Assembly: GCF_021401345.1 (NCBI RefSeq)
Contig: NZ_JACBGE010000034.1
Span: 1 to 43,962, forward strand
Reading direction: 5' to 3'
Origin: Hydrogenophaga sp. NFH-34
Lineage (GTDB): Bacteria > Pseudomonadota > Gammaproteobacteria > Burkholderiales > Burkholderiaceae_C
Length of the DNA stretch: 43,962 nt
Position 1 is the first letter of the stretch; each line of letters begins with the position of its first letter. The translations under genes were made by a program, and so were the position numbers. Shown one piece after another: positions 9,819-18,429 of the stretch. The notes below the pieces were generated by a model. That model was not told where the DNA came from. It saw only the letters and a program-made list of their open reading frames with translations, and made no database searches.

Positions 9819-11258
9819 ATGAATTCCGCCGCATCGCCCGCCTCGTCCCGCCAACTGCTGTGGCTGGTCGCGGTGGGTTTTTTCATGCAGACGCTGGACG
9901 CCACCATCGTCAACACCGCCCTTCCCGCCATGGCGCGCAGCCTCGGCGAAAGCCCGCTGGAGATGCAGGCGGTGATCGTCTCGTACGCGCTCACCATGGC
10001 GGTGGTCATCCCGGCCTCGGGCTGGGTGGCCGACCGCTTCGGCACCCAGCGCGTGTTCTTCACCGCCATCGTGCTGTTCACCCTGGGCTCGGCCGCCTGC
10101 GCCGCCTCGCCCAGCCTGCACTGGCTGGTGGCTGCGCGTGTGCTGCAGGGCCTGGGCGGCGCCCTGCTGCTGCCGGTGGGCCGCCTGGCGGTGCTGCGCG
10201 CCTACCCGCGCGAGCAGTTTCTGGAAGCCATGAGCTTCGTCGCCATGCCGGGCCTGATCGGTCCGCTGGTCGGTCCCACGCTCGGCGGCTGGCTGGTGGA
10301 GGCCGCGTCCTGGCACTGGATCTTCCTCATCAACCTGCCTGTGGGCGTGCTCGGCGCACTGGCCACCCTGCGCTACATGCCGGGTGGTCGCTCGGAACGG
10401 CCGCCCGCGTTCGACGCGGGTGGCTACACGATGCTGGTGGTGGCCATGCTGGCCCTTTCGCTGGCCCTGGACGGACTGGGTGGCCTGGGCATGAAACACC
10501 TGCTGGTGCTGTTGCTGCTCCTGCTGGGGCTGGCCGCCCTCACCGCCTACTGGCTGCACGCCGCGCGCGTGCCCGCCCCCCTGTTCACGCCCCGGCTGTT
10601 TTCGCTGCAGAGCTTCCGGGTCGGGCTGCTGGGCAACCTGTTCGCGCGCATCGGTTCCGGTGCCATGCCTTACCTGATTCCCTTGCTGATGCAACTGGCC
10701 ATGGGCTACAGCCCGGCCCAGGCCGGCATGCTGATGCTGCCGGTGGCACTCGCCGGGCTGGGCATGAAGCGCCTGGTCACGTCCATCATCGGCCGCTGGG
10801 GCTACCGCCGCGTTCTGATCGGCAACACGCTGGCCCTGGGGGCCATGATCGCGGGCTTCGCACTCATGACGCCCGACCAGCCGCTGTGGCTGCGCGTGTT
10901 GCAGATGGCGATGTTCGGCGCGGTCAATTCGATGCAGTTCACGGCCATGAACACCGTCACGCTCAAGGATCTGGACCCGGCCCACGCCAGCGGCGGCAAC
11001 AGCATGCTGTCGATGGTGCAGATGCTCGGCATGGGCATGGGCGTGAGCGTGGCCGCCACGCTGCTGGCCGCTTTCGGACCTTGGCTGGGCGTTTCCGCCA
11101 GCGCCGCGGGCCCGGACGCCCTGCCCGCGTTCCGCGCAGCGCTGGGTGCCATCGGTGCCGTCACCATGCTGTCGGCCGGCATCTTCTGGCAATTGCAGCC
11201 CGAGCCGCCCCGCCCCGACGACGACCGCCGTGCCGGCGAATCGCGCGCGGAGCACTGA
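9819..11258 (+). CDS. MFS exporter, DHA2 (14-TMS) drug:H+ antiporter family, MdtD-like
   Basis: Inner-membrane proton-driven efflux transporter of 479 aa. The N-terminal segments include LDATIVNTALPAMARSLG (residues about 28-46), typical of DHA2 members. The loop 2-3 motif GWVADRFGTQRV is near 68-79. A drug-antiporter-like motif C region (GLIGPLVGPTLGGWL) is near 145-160. Hydrophobic segments follow throughout. The start (MNSAASPASSRQLLW) fits the family; a longer upstream frame runs through the repeat and is rejected. The substrate is unknown. It is convergent with the HNH endonuclease gene. Confidence 0.9.
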   Translation: MNSAASPASSRQLLWLVAVGFFMQTLDATIVNTALPAMARSLGESPLEMQAVIVSYALTMAVVIPASGWVADRFGTQRVFFTAIVLFTLGSAACAASPSLHWLVAARVLQGLGGALLLPVGRLAVLRAYPREQFLEAMSFVAMPGLIGPLVGPTLGGWLVEAASWHWIFLINLPVGVLGALATLRYMPGGRSERPPAFDAGGYTMLVVAMLALSLALDGLGGLGMKHLLVLLLLLLGLAALTAYWLHAARVPAPLFTPRLFSLQSFRVGLLGNLFARIGSGAMPYLIPLLMQLAMGYSPAQAGMLMLPVALAGLGMKRLVTSIIGRWGYRRVLIGNTLALGAMIAGFALMTPDQPLWLRVLQMAMFGAVNSMQFTAMNTVTLKDLDPAHASGGNSMLSMVQMLGMGMGVSVAATLLAAFGPWLGVSASAAGPDALPAFRAALGAIGAVTMLSAGIFWQLQPEPPRPDDDRRAGESRAEH

Positions 11259-11287
11259 ACCGACTCACGGCGACCGAGCGCCCGCCG

Positions 11288-11845
11288 TCAGGCGTGCAGC
11301 CGCGACGACTTGGGCAGATGCGCCATCAGAAACTCCATCTGGTCGGCCAGGATGCGGCGGTTGCGCAGGATGAAGTCTTCCCACAGGCTGGGCACATAGG
11401 GCGTGTACAGCAGTGCCATGTGCGCCTGCTCGGGCGTGCGGTTGCCCTTGCGGTGGTTGCACGAACGGCAGGCCGTGACCACGTTCATCCAATGGTCGCG
11501 CCCCTGCTGGGCCAGCGGCCGGATGTGCTCGCGCGTCAGCTCGTCTTCGTGGAAAGGGTTGCCACAGTACGCGCACACGTTGCGGTCGCGCGCGAACAGC
11601 TTGGGATTGGTGAGCGTGGGATAGAGCTCGAAGGGGTTGATGGCCGGCACGCCCTTGGTGCCGATGATCGAGTTGACGGTGACGATGGACTGCCGCCCGG
11701 TGAGCGCGTTGTGCCCGCCATGGAACACCGCGATCTCTGCGCCCATCTCCCAGCGCACCTCGTCGGCGGCGTAGTGGAGCACGGCTTCCTCCAGGCTGAT
11801 CCACGATTGCGGCAGCCCCTGGGCAGAGAGCTTCAAGACCTTCAA
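11288..11845 (-). CDS. HNH endonuclease family protein
   Basis: 185-aa protein with a zinc-stabilised HNH domain: CAYCG (residues about 98-102), TREHIRP (about 111-117), then NVVTACRSCNHRKGN (about 129-143). This family of stand-alone HNH proteins is common in betaproteobacteria; its in vivo target is not established. I chose a TTG start at 11845 (MKVLKLSAQGLP) because GGAG lies 6 bases upstream and no ATG fits before the conserved region. The open frame upstream reads into the ribF control region. Its start is 158 bases from the divergent ribF start. A nicking/repair role or a domesticated homing-type nuclease are both possible. Confidence 0.88.
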   Translation of the reverse strand: MKVLKLSAQGLPQSWISLEEAVLHYAADEVRWEMGAEIAVFHGGHNALTGRQSIVTVNSIIGTKGVPAINPFELYPTLTNPKLFARDRNVCAYCGNPFHEDELTREHIRPLAQQGRDHWMNVVTACRSCNHRKGNRTPEQAHMALLYTPYVPSLWEDFILRNRRILADQMEFLMAHLPKSSRLHA

Positions 11846-12003
11846 GACCCACTCCTTCGAAGCAGAGACCGGCAAAGCCCGGCTGCACCGACCGGGCAAC
11901 CGGTGCGCCCGGATCGCCGAAAATTCCGCGACCCGAAAGCGCTGTCTTGTATGCCAATATAGCGTGCTTTGATGACAGGCCTTTGCCTGCGACGATTGCC
12001 CCC

Positions 12004-13077
12004 ATGAAAATCCTCCGAGGCCTCTGGAACCGCGACGCAGCCGTCCCGCACGGCTGCGCGCTGACCATCGGCAACTTCGATGGCGTACACCGTGGTCACC
12101 AGGCCATGCTCGCCCTGCTGCAGAACGAGGCCCGCCACCGCGGCGTGCCCACCTGCGCCCTGACCTTCGAGCCCCACCCGCGCGACTTTTTCGCCGCCGT
12201 GCACCGCAAGCCCGAGCTGGCACCGGCCCGCATCGCCACCCTGCGTGACAAGCTGCTGGAGCTGGAACGCTGCGGCGTCGACCAGTGCGTGGTGCTGCCC
12301 TTCAACGCCCGGCTGGCGGCCCTGCCGCCGCAGGCCTTCATCGACGACATCCTGGTCAAGGCCCTGGGCGTGAAATACGTGCTGGTGGGCGACGACTTCC
12401 GCTTCGGCGCGCAGCGCGCGGGCGACTACGCCCTGCTCGACAGCGCCGGCCAGCGGCTCGGCTTCGACGTTGCCCGCATGCAAAGCTACGAGGTGCACGG
12501 CATCCGCGTCTCCAGCTCGGCCGTGCGCGAGGCGCTGGCCGCTGGCGACATGGACCGCACGGCCGCGCTGCTGGGCCGCCCCTACAGCATCAGCGGACAT
12601 GTGGTGCACGGGCGCCAACTCGGGCGACAGTTGGCCGAGAGCCGACCCGGTGCGGGCGATGGCTTCCGCACCCTGAACCTGCGCTTCGCGCACTGGAAGC
12701 CGGCCGCCAGCGGCATCTTCGCCGTGCACGTGCACGGCCTGCACCCAGACCCGGACGCGCCGCCGCTCAACGGTGTGGCCAACCTCGGCATCCGCCCCTC
12801 GCTGGACCCCGACGACGTCAACGGCGGACGGGTGCTGCTGGAAACCCACTGCCTGGACTGGCCCGCCGAACTGGCCGCGCACCTGCCGCAGGGAGAGGCC
12901 TACGGTAAAATCATCCGGGTGGAACTGCTGCACAAACTGCACGACGAGCTCAAGTACCCCAGTCTCGACGCCCTGACCCAGGGCATCGCCAAAGACTGCG
13001 ACGATGCGCGCGCGTTCTTCGCCTCCCTGCACGCGCAGACCCGCCGCCAGACCACGCGCGACCGAATTCAGGGCTGA
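12004..13077 (+). CDS. ribF: Bifunctional riboflavin kinase / FAD synthetase
   Basis: Makes FMN from riboflavin and FAD from FMN. The N-terminal FAD synthetase (nucleotidyltransferase) domain has GNFDGVHRGH near 23-32 and VSSSAVREAL near 170-179. The C-terminal riboflavin kinase domain starts near 193 with YSISGHVVHGRQLGR. The kinase PTAN motif reads RTLN here (about 222-225): Thr and Asn are kept, but the flanking Pro and Ala are not. There are several extra residues before it (ESRPGAGDGF). Length is 357 aa, slightly long for the family. The start MKILRGLW is at the first sensible ATG. It heads the conserved ribF-ileS-lspA order. I see no FMN riboswitch upstream. Confidence 0.96.
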   Translation: MKILRGLWNRDAAVPHGCALTIGNFDGVHRGHQAMLALLQNEARHRGVPTCALTFEPHPRDFFAAVHRKPELAPARIATLRDKLLELERCGVDQCVVLPFNARLAALPPQAFIDDILVKALGVKYVLVGDDFRFGAQRAGDYALLDSAGQRLGFDVARMQSYEVHGIRVSSSAVREALAAGDMDRTAALLGRPYSISGHVVHGRQLGRQLAESRPGAGDGFRTLNLRFAHWKPAASGIFAVHVHGLHPDPDAPPLNGVANLGIRPSLDPDDVNGGRVLLETHCLDWPAELAAHLPQGEAYGKIIRVELLHKLHDELKYPSLDALTQGIAKDCDDARAFFASLHAQTRRQTTRDRIQG

Positions 13078-13098
13078 TCGCCGCCCGGTCGCCGCCCC

Positions 13099-13168
13099 CG
13101 ACAGACTCAGGGCGAACGGTCCCTTCCTTTGTGCTCGCCTGCCCTGCCGTCCGGGCTTGAGTCTGTCG
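13099..13168 (+). repeat. 11-bp inverted repeat in the ribF-ileS gap
   Basis: CGACAGACTCA (13099-13109) is perfectly repeated in inverse as TGAGTCTGTCG (13158-13168), with 48 bases between the arms. It lies 30 bases before the ileS start codon, so in a ribF-ileS transcript it could form a long-range stem in the ileS leader. The function is unknown; a regulatory or mRNA-stability role is possible. Confidence 0.6.
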
Positions 13169-13198
13169 ACACCCCGATCCCGAGATTCGAGACTCATC

Positions 13199-16120
13199 AT
13201 GTCCGACCAGAAAACCCCCGCCAAATCCGAGGCGAAAGCCGACCCTTCGGGCGGCGCCTACCGCGCCACGCTCAACATGCCCGACACCCCGTTCCCGATG
13301 CGCGGCGACCTGCCCAAGCGCGAACCGGGCTGGGTGAAGGATTGGAACGAAGGCGGGCTGTACCAGCGCCTGCGGATGGCGCGTCGCGGTGCCCCACTGT
13401 TCGTGCTGCACGACGGCCCGCCCTATGCCAACGGCCAGATCCACATGGGCCACGCGGTCAACAAGGTGCTCAAAGACATGATCGTCAAGAGCCGGCAGTT
13501 GGCCGGCTTCGACGCGCAGTACATCCCCGGCTGGGACTGCCATGGCCTGCCGATCGAGAACGCCATCGAGAAAAAACACGGCCGAAATCTGAGCCGTGAT
13601 GACATGCAGGCCAAGAGCCGCGCCTTCGCCACCGAACAGATCAGCCAGCAGCGCGAAGACTTCAAGCGCCTGGGCGTGCTGGGCGACTGGGAACGCCCCT
13701 ACCTGACCATGAACCCCGGCAACGAGGCCGGCGAAATCCGCGCCTTCAAACGCGTGATCGAGCGCGGCTTCGTCTACCGTGGCCTCAAGCCGGTCTACTG
13801 GTGCTTCGACTGCGGCTCCTCGCTGGCCGAATTCGAGATCGAATACGCCGACAAACAGAGCGACACGCTGGACGTGGCCTTCGAGGCCGACGATCCGGCG
13901 AAGCTGGCCGCCGCCTTCGGCCTGGCCGCCTTGCCCGAGGGCAAGAGCGCCTTCGTCGTCATCTGGACCACCACCGCCTGGACCATCCCGGCCAACCAGG
14001 CGCTCAACGCCCATCCCGAACTGGACTACGCGCTGGTCGACACGCCGCGCGGTGTGCTGCTGCTGGCCGAGAGCCTGGTTGGCCCGTGCCTGGAGCGCTT
14101 CGGTCTTGAAGGCACCGTGCTGGCCACCGCCAAGGGCGAAGCCCTGGGCGGCCTGGCCTTCCGCCACCCGCTATATGACGCCGACGCCGGCTACCGGCGC
14201 CTGTCACCGGTGTACCTGGCGGACTACGTGAGCGACAGCGACGGCACCGGCATCGTGCACTCGGCGCCCGCCTACGGTGTGGACGACTTCAACTCCTGCG
14301 TCGCCAACGGCCTGCCATACGACCAGATCCTGAACCCGGTGCAGGGCAACGGTACCTACGCGGCCGACTTCCCGCTGTTCGGCGGCCTGCACATCTGGAA
14401 GGCCGTGCCGGTCATCCTGGATGCGCTCAAGCTCGCCGGCCGGCTGATGGCCACCCAGCGCATCACCCACAGCTACCCGCACTGCTGGCGCCACAAGACG
14501 CCCGTGATCTACCGCGCTGCCGCGCAATGGTTCGTGCGCATGGACGAAGGCGAAGGCGTGTTCACCCAGCCGGGCGCCAAACCCGCGAAGACGCTGCGCC
14601 AACTGGCGCTGGACGCCATCGAGCACACCGGCTTCTACCCGGAGAACGGCCAGGCCCGGCTGCGCGACATGATCGCCAACCGGCCCGACTGGTGCATCTC
14701 GCGCCAGCGCTCCTGGGGCGTGCCGATTCCCTTCTTCCTGCACAAGGATTCGGGTGAACTGCATCCGCGCACGATGGACATCCTGGACCAGGCGGCCGAC
14801 ATCGTGGAAAAAGGCGGGATCGAAGCCTGGAGCCGGGTGACGGCCGAAGAGATCCTGGGCGCCGAGGACGCGCCGCACTACACCAAGAGCACCGACATCC
14901 TGGAAGTGTGGTTCGATTCCGGCTCCACCTTCTGGCACGTGCTGCGCGGCTCGCACGCCCACGCCTACCCGAACGGCGCCGCGCACGCCGAAGGCCCCGA
15001 GGCCGATCTCTACCTGGAAGGCCACGACCAGCACCGCGGCTGGTTCCACAGCTCGCTGCTGCTGGCCAGCGCCATCTACGGCCGCGCGCCCTACAAAGGG
15101 CTGTTGACGCACGGCTTCACCGTGGACAGCCAGGGCCGCAAAATGAGCAAGTCGCTGGGCAACGGCATCGACCCGCAGGACGTCAACAAGAAGCTCGGCG
15201 CCGAAATCATCCGCCTGTGGGTGGCCGCGTCCGACTACTCCGGCGACATCGCGGGCGACGAAAAAATCCTGGCCCGTGTGGTCGACGCCTACCGCCGCAT
15301 CCGCAACACGCTGCGTTTCCTGCTGGCCAACACCAGCGACTTCGACCCCGCCACCGACGCCGTGCCGCTGGACCAGATGCTGGAGATCGACCGCTACGCG
15401 CTGGCGCGTGCCGCCGAGCTGCAGGCCGAAATCCTGAAGCACTTCGACGTCTACGAATTCCACCCCGTGGTCAGCAAGCTGCAGGTGTACTGCTCGGAAG
15501 ATCTGGGCGCGTTCTACCTCGACGTGCTCAAGGACCGGCTTTACACCACCGCGCCCAAGAGCCTGGCGCGCCGCAGCGCCCAGACCGCGCTGCACCAGAT
15601 CACCCACGCCATGCTGCGCTGGATGGCGCCGTTCATGAGCTTCACGGCCGAAGAGGCCTGGCCGGTGCTGGCCGGTGTGCAGAGCCAGGGCTCGATCTTC
15701 TTCGAGACCTTCCTGTCCCTGCCCTCGCCGAACGAAGCGCTGCTGGCCAAGTGGTCGCGCATCCGCGCCATCCGCGACGTGGCCAACAAGGCCATCGAGG
15801 ACCTGCGCGCCGAAGGCCAGGTGGGTGCTTCGCTGCAGGCCACGCTGACCATCACCGCCGGTGCCGACGATGCGGCCCTGCTGCGTTCGCTGGGCGCCGA
15901 TCTGAAGTTCGTGACCATCACCTCGGCGGTTGCGGTGGAGGACGGTGACGTCCTGCACGTCGTGGTCAGCCCGAGCACGGCCACCAAATGCGAACGCTGC
16001 TGGCACTACGCCGACGACGTGGGCCAGCACGCCGCCCACCCCACGCTGTGCGGCCGCTGTGTCGGCAACCTGGCCGAGGCTGCCGGCAACGGGAGCGGCG
16101 AAGTCCGCACGGTGGCCTGA
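13199..16120 (+). CDS. ileS: Isoleucyl-tRNA synthetase
   Basis: Class I aminoacyl-tRNA synthetase charging tRNA-Ile in the cytoplasm, 973 aa. The HIGH motif reads HMGH at 82-85, with PPYANGQ just before it. The editing (CP1) domain lies between about 200 and 400. The KMSKS motif is at about 646-650 (RKMSKSLGN). The C-terminal zinc-binding module has CERC and CGRC near 930-955. The start MSDQKTPAKS gives a short family-variable N-terminal extension. It lies 121 bases after ribF, and lspA starts 2 bases after its stop codon, so ileS and lspA are co-transcribed. Confidence 0.98.
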   Translation: MSDQKTPAKSEAKADPSGGAYRATLNMPDTPFPMRGDLPKREPGWVKDWNEGGLYQRLRMARRGAPLFVLHDGPPYANGQIHMGHAVNKVLKDMIVKSRQLAGFDAQYIPGWDCHGLPIENAIEKKHGRNLSRDDMQAKSRAFATEQISQQREDFKRLGVLGDWERPYLTMNPGNEAGEIRAFKRVIERGFVYRGLKPVYWCFDCGSSLAEFEIEYADKQSDTLDVAFEADDPAKLAAAFGLAALPEGKSAFVVIWTTTAWTIPANQALNAHPELDYALVDTPRGVLLLAESLVGPCLERFGLEGTVLATAKGEALGGLAFRHPLYDADAGYRRLSPVYLADYVSDSDGTGIVHSAPAYGVDDFNSCVANGLPYDQILNPVQGNGTYAADFPLFGGLHIWKAVPVILDALKLAGRLMATQRITHSYPHCWRHKTPVIYRAAAQWFVRMDEGEGVFTQPGAKPAKTLRQLALDAIEHTGFYPENGQARLRDMIANRPDWCISRQRSWGVPIPFFLHKDSGELHPRTMDILDQAADIVEKGGIEAWSRVTAEEILGAEDAPHYTKSTDILEVWFDSGSTFWHVLRGSHAHAYPNGAAHAEGPEADLYLEGHDQHRGWFHSSLLLASAIYGRAPYKGLLTHGFTVDSQGRKMSKSLGNGIDPQDVNKKLGAEIIRLWVAASDYSGDIAGDEKILARVVDAYRRIRNTLRFLLANTSDFDPATDAVPLDQMLEIDRYALARAAELQAEILKHFDVYEFHPVVSKLQVYCSEDLGAFYLDVLKDRLYTTAPKSLARRSAQTALHQITHAMLRWMAPFMSFTAEEAWPVLAGVQSQGSIFFETFLSLPSPNEALLAKWSRIRAIRDVANKAIEDLRAEGQVGASLQATLTITAGADDAALLRSLGADLKFVTITSAVAVEDGDVLHVVVSPSTATKCERCWHYADDVGQHAAHPTLCGRCVGNLAEAAGNGSGEVRTVA

Positions 16121-16122
16121 AC

Positions 16123-16632
16123 ATGGCCAAGAACCGATCCTCCGTCTGGCCCTGGCTGGGCCTGAGCGCGGCCATCGTGCTGCTGGACCAGTTCACCAAG
16201 GTGCTCATCCTGGGCAACTACCGGCTCGGCGACAGCACCCCCGTCACCAGCTTCTTCAACGTGGTGCGGGCCCACAACACCGGTGCGGCCTTCTCGTTCC
16301 TGGCCAACGCCGGGGGTTGGCAGCGCTGGGTGTTCATCGGCCTGAGCGTGGCCGTGGCGATCTTCGTGCTGTGGATGCTGCGCTCGCACCCGGGCCAGAA
16401 GCTGTTCGCGTTCGCGCTTTCGTGCATCCTGGCCGGTGCCATCGGCAACAACCTGATCGACCGCGTGGTGCACGGCTACGTGGTCGACTGGCTGGACTTC
16501 CACTGGGCCTTCCTCGGAGGCATCTTCCCAGGGGGTCACTTTCCGGCCTTCAACGTCGCCGACATGGCCATCACGGTGGGGGCGGCCTCGCTGATCCTCG
16601 ACGAAATCCGGCGCGTGCGCCGCAGCAAATAA
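16123..16632 (+). CDS. lspA: Lipoprotein signal peptidase (signal peptidase II)
   Basis: Inner-membrane aspartic peptidase that cleaves prolipoprotein signal peptides before the modified Cys. Length is 169 aa with four hydrophobic segments. Conserved boxes are DQFTK (near 25), VRAHNTGAAFS (near 48-58), IGNNLIDRV (Asp near 113) and FPAFNVADMAI (Asp near 144); these two Asp form the catalytic dyad of the family. It starts 2 bases after the ileS stop and is followed by a strong terminator. Confidence 0.97.
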   Translation: MAKNRSSVWPWLGLSAAIVLLDQFTKVLILGNYRLGDSTPVTSFFNVVRAHNTGAAFSFLANAGGWQRWVFIGLSVAVAIFVLWMLRSHPGQKLFAFALSCILAGAIGNNLIDRVVHGYVVDWLDFHWAFLGGIFPGGHFPAFNVADMAITVGAASLILDEIRRVRRSK

Positions 16633-16642
16633 GCCCGACCTT

Positions 16643-16662
16643 GCCCGCGCTGCGGGCTTTTT
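16643..16662 (+). terminator. Rho-independent terminator after lspA
   Basis: GCCCGC-GCT-GCGGGC stem-loop followed by TTTTT, 10 bases after the lspA stop codon. It closes the ribF-ileS-lspA unit. An alternative, larger stem pairs AAGCCCG at 16631-16637 with CGGGCTT at 16653-16659. Confidence 0.85.
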
Positions 16663-16692
16663 GGGCAGCTGCAGCAATATTCGAGCGGTTGT

Positions 16693-16710
16693 ATATTCCT
16701 TCTGGAATAT
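16693..16710 (+). promoter_or_regulatory. Inverted repeat overlapping a start codon
   Basis: ATATTCC-TTCT-GGAATAT is a perfect 7-bp inverted repeat whose last two bases are the A and T of the downstream ATG (16709-16711). It is AT-rich in a GC-rich region. It could be an operator for a repressor or an mRNA hairpin that hides the start codon. Confidence 0.5.
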
Positions 16711-18367
16711 GAAACATCTGCTCAACTTGCTGGCGGCGATCGCGCTGCTGGTCTGGGGAACCTATCTGGTGCGCACCGGCGTGCTGCGGGTCTTCGGCAG
16801 CAATCTGCGCCAGATCCTGGCCATCAGCACCGGGAACCGCTATTCGGCCGCGCTGTCGGGGCTGGGTGTCACGGCGCTGGTGCAGTCCAGCACCGCCACC
16901 GCCCTGATCGTGTCGGCGTTCGTCGGACAGGCCCTCATTCCCCTGTCGGCCGCCCTCGCCGTGATGCTGGGCGCCGATATCGGCACGGCCGTGATGGCGG
17001 TGCTGTTCTCCTTCGATCTGTCCTGGCTGTCGCCGCTGTTCATCTTCGTCGGCGTGACGCTGTTCATCGCGCGCCAGGGCACGCCGGTGGGCGACGTGGG
17101 CCGCGTGTTCATCGGCCTGGGTCTGATGCTGCTGGCCCTGCAGTTGGTGTCGGAAGCCACGCATGTGCTCACCCGCAACCCGGCGGTGCAACTGATGCTG
17201 CAGTCGCTCAGCAGCGACCGCCTGCTGGAAATCCTGGTCGGCGCCACGCTGGCCGTGCTGTCCTATTCCAGCCTGGCGGTGGTGCTGCTGACCGCCACCC
17301 TGGCCATCAACGTGGTGGGCATCGACGTGGCCATGGGTCTGGTGCTCGGCGCCAATCTGGGCAGTGGCCTGCTGGCGGTCATCACCACGGCCGGCGCCTC
17401 GCGCCACACCCGCCAGGTGCCGCTGGGCAACCTGCTGTTCAAGGCCATGGGCGTGGCCATCGCCATCCCGCTCATTCCCTACTGGCTGCGGGCCGCGACG
17501 CCCTGGGTCAGCGACCCGGCGACGCAGACGGTGCTGTTCCACTTGAGCTTCAACCTGCTGGTCGGCCTGGTCTTCATCGGCTTCACGGCCCCGGTGGCGC
17601 GCTGGGTGGAGAAAGTCTTTCCGGTCCACGCAGGCCAGCAGCTGCACCGGCCCAACCACCTCGACCCGTCGGCGCTGGCCACCCCGTCGCTGGCCATTTC
17701 CTGCGCCGCGCGCGAGGCCTTGCACCAGGCCGACGTGGTGGAAACCATGCTGCGCGGCGTGATGACCGTGATCCGCCACAACGACCTGCAGCTCTCGCAA
17801 GACCTGCGCAAGCTCGACGACACGGTCGACGGCCTGTATTCGGCGATCAAGTACTACCTCACCAAGCTCTCGCGCGAGCAGCTCAGCGAGGCCGAAAGCC
17901 GCCGCTGGACCGACATCATCAGTTTCACCATCAACATGGAACAGATTGGTGACACGGTGGAACGCGCGCTGCTGGACATCGAGGACAAGAAGATCCGCAA
18001 AGGCCGCGATTTTTCCGAGGCTGGCCTGGCCGAAATCGCCGAACTGCACAGCCGCCTGCTGGACAACCTGCGCCTGGGCATGAGCGTGTTCCTCAACGGC
18101 GACGTGCGCGACGCACAGAAGCTGCTGGAGGAAAAGGCGCGCTTTCGCGACCGCGAGCGCGAATGCGCGCAGGCCCACCTGCTGCGCCTGAGCGACAAGA
18201 CCCTGCAAAGCATGGAGACGAGTTCGCTGCACATCGACCTGCTCAGCGAACTCAAGCGCATCAACTCCAGCATCTGCTCCATCGCCTACCCGATCCTGGA
18301 CTCGGTGGGCGCGCTGGCCCCTGACCGCCTGCGCAGGGACGCCGACCCCACAGGCCTGCGGCCCTGA
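16709..18367 (+). CDS. Na+/phosphate cotransporter-like membrane protein with PhoU-like tail
   Basis: 552-aa member of the Na/Pi-cotransporter II-related family. The N-terminal half has two related repeats carrying the family signature: GVTALVQSSTATALIVSAF near residues 52-70 and a second inverted-topology copy around VLSYSSLAVVLLTATL near 185-200. There are eight or more hydrophobic helices up to about residue 310. The C-terminal part (about 330-540) is helical and PhoU-like (KLDDTVDGLYSAIKYYLTKL; NMEQIGDTVERALLDI). The start is ATG 16709 (MKHLLNLLAAIALLVWG); an upstream TTG lies inside the lspA terminator and is rejected. No good Shine-Dalgarno is visible and an inverted repeat covers the start. 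Phosphate uptake is the family role; the actual solute is not shown here. Confidence 0.88.
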   Translation: MKHLLNLLAAIALLVWGTYLVRTGVLRVFGSNLRQILAISTGNRYSAALSGLGVTALVQSSTATALIVSAFVGQALIPLSAALAVMLGADIGTAVMAVLFSFDLSWLSPLFIFVGVTLFIARQGTPVGDVGRVFIGLGLMLLALQLVSEATHVLTRNPAVQLMLQSLSSDRLLEILVGATLAVLSYSSLAVVLLTATLAINVVGIDVAMGLVLGANLGSGLLAVITTAGASRHTRQVPLGNLLFKAMGVAIAIPLIPYWLRAATPWVSDPATQTVLFHLSFNLLVGLVFIGFTAPVARWVEKVFPVHAGQQLHRPNHLDPSALATPSLAISCAAREALHQADVVETMLRGVMTVIRHNDLQLSQDLRKLDDTVDGLYSAIKYYLTKLSREQLSEAESRRWTDIISFTINMEQIGDTVERALLDIEDKKIRKGRDFSEAGLAEIAELHSRLLDNLRLGMSVFLNGDVRDAQKLLEEKARFRDRERECAQAHLLRLSDKTLQSMETSSLHIDLLSELKRINSSICSIAYPILDSVGALAPDRLRRDADPTGLRP

Positions 18368-18429
18368 CGCCCCTGTGCTAACCTGCCGGCCCCGCCACCG
18401 GCGCCGGTGGCCTTTCCCTGGAGACACTC

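Noticed and set aside
9734..11962. 742-codon plus-strand frame overlapping the MFS gene
   Set aside because: It is out of frame with the transporter and its translation is Arg/Pro/Gly-rich with no recognisable domain.
11846..12003. FMN riboswitch upstream of ribF
   Set aside because: None of the conserved FMN-riboswitch (RFN) helices or their invariant bases could be seen in the 158-base leader.
13078..13198. T-box leader for ileS
   Set aside because: No T-box sequence or terminator/antiterminator pair; T-boxes are also not expected in this lineage.
14204..16039. 611-codon minus-strand frame inside ileS
   Set aside because: Antisense to an unmistakable isoleucyl-tRNA synthetase; Val/Gln/Gly-rich composition typical of GC shadows.
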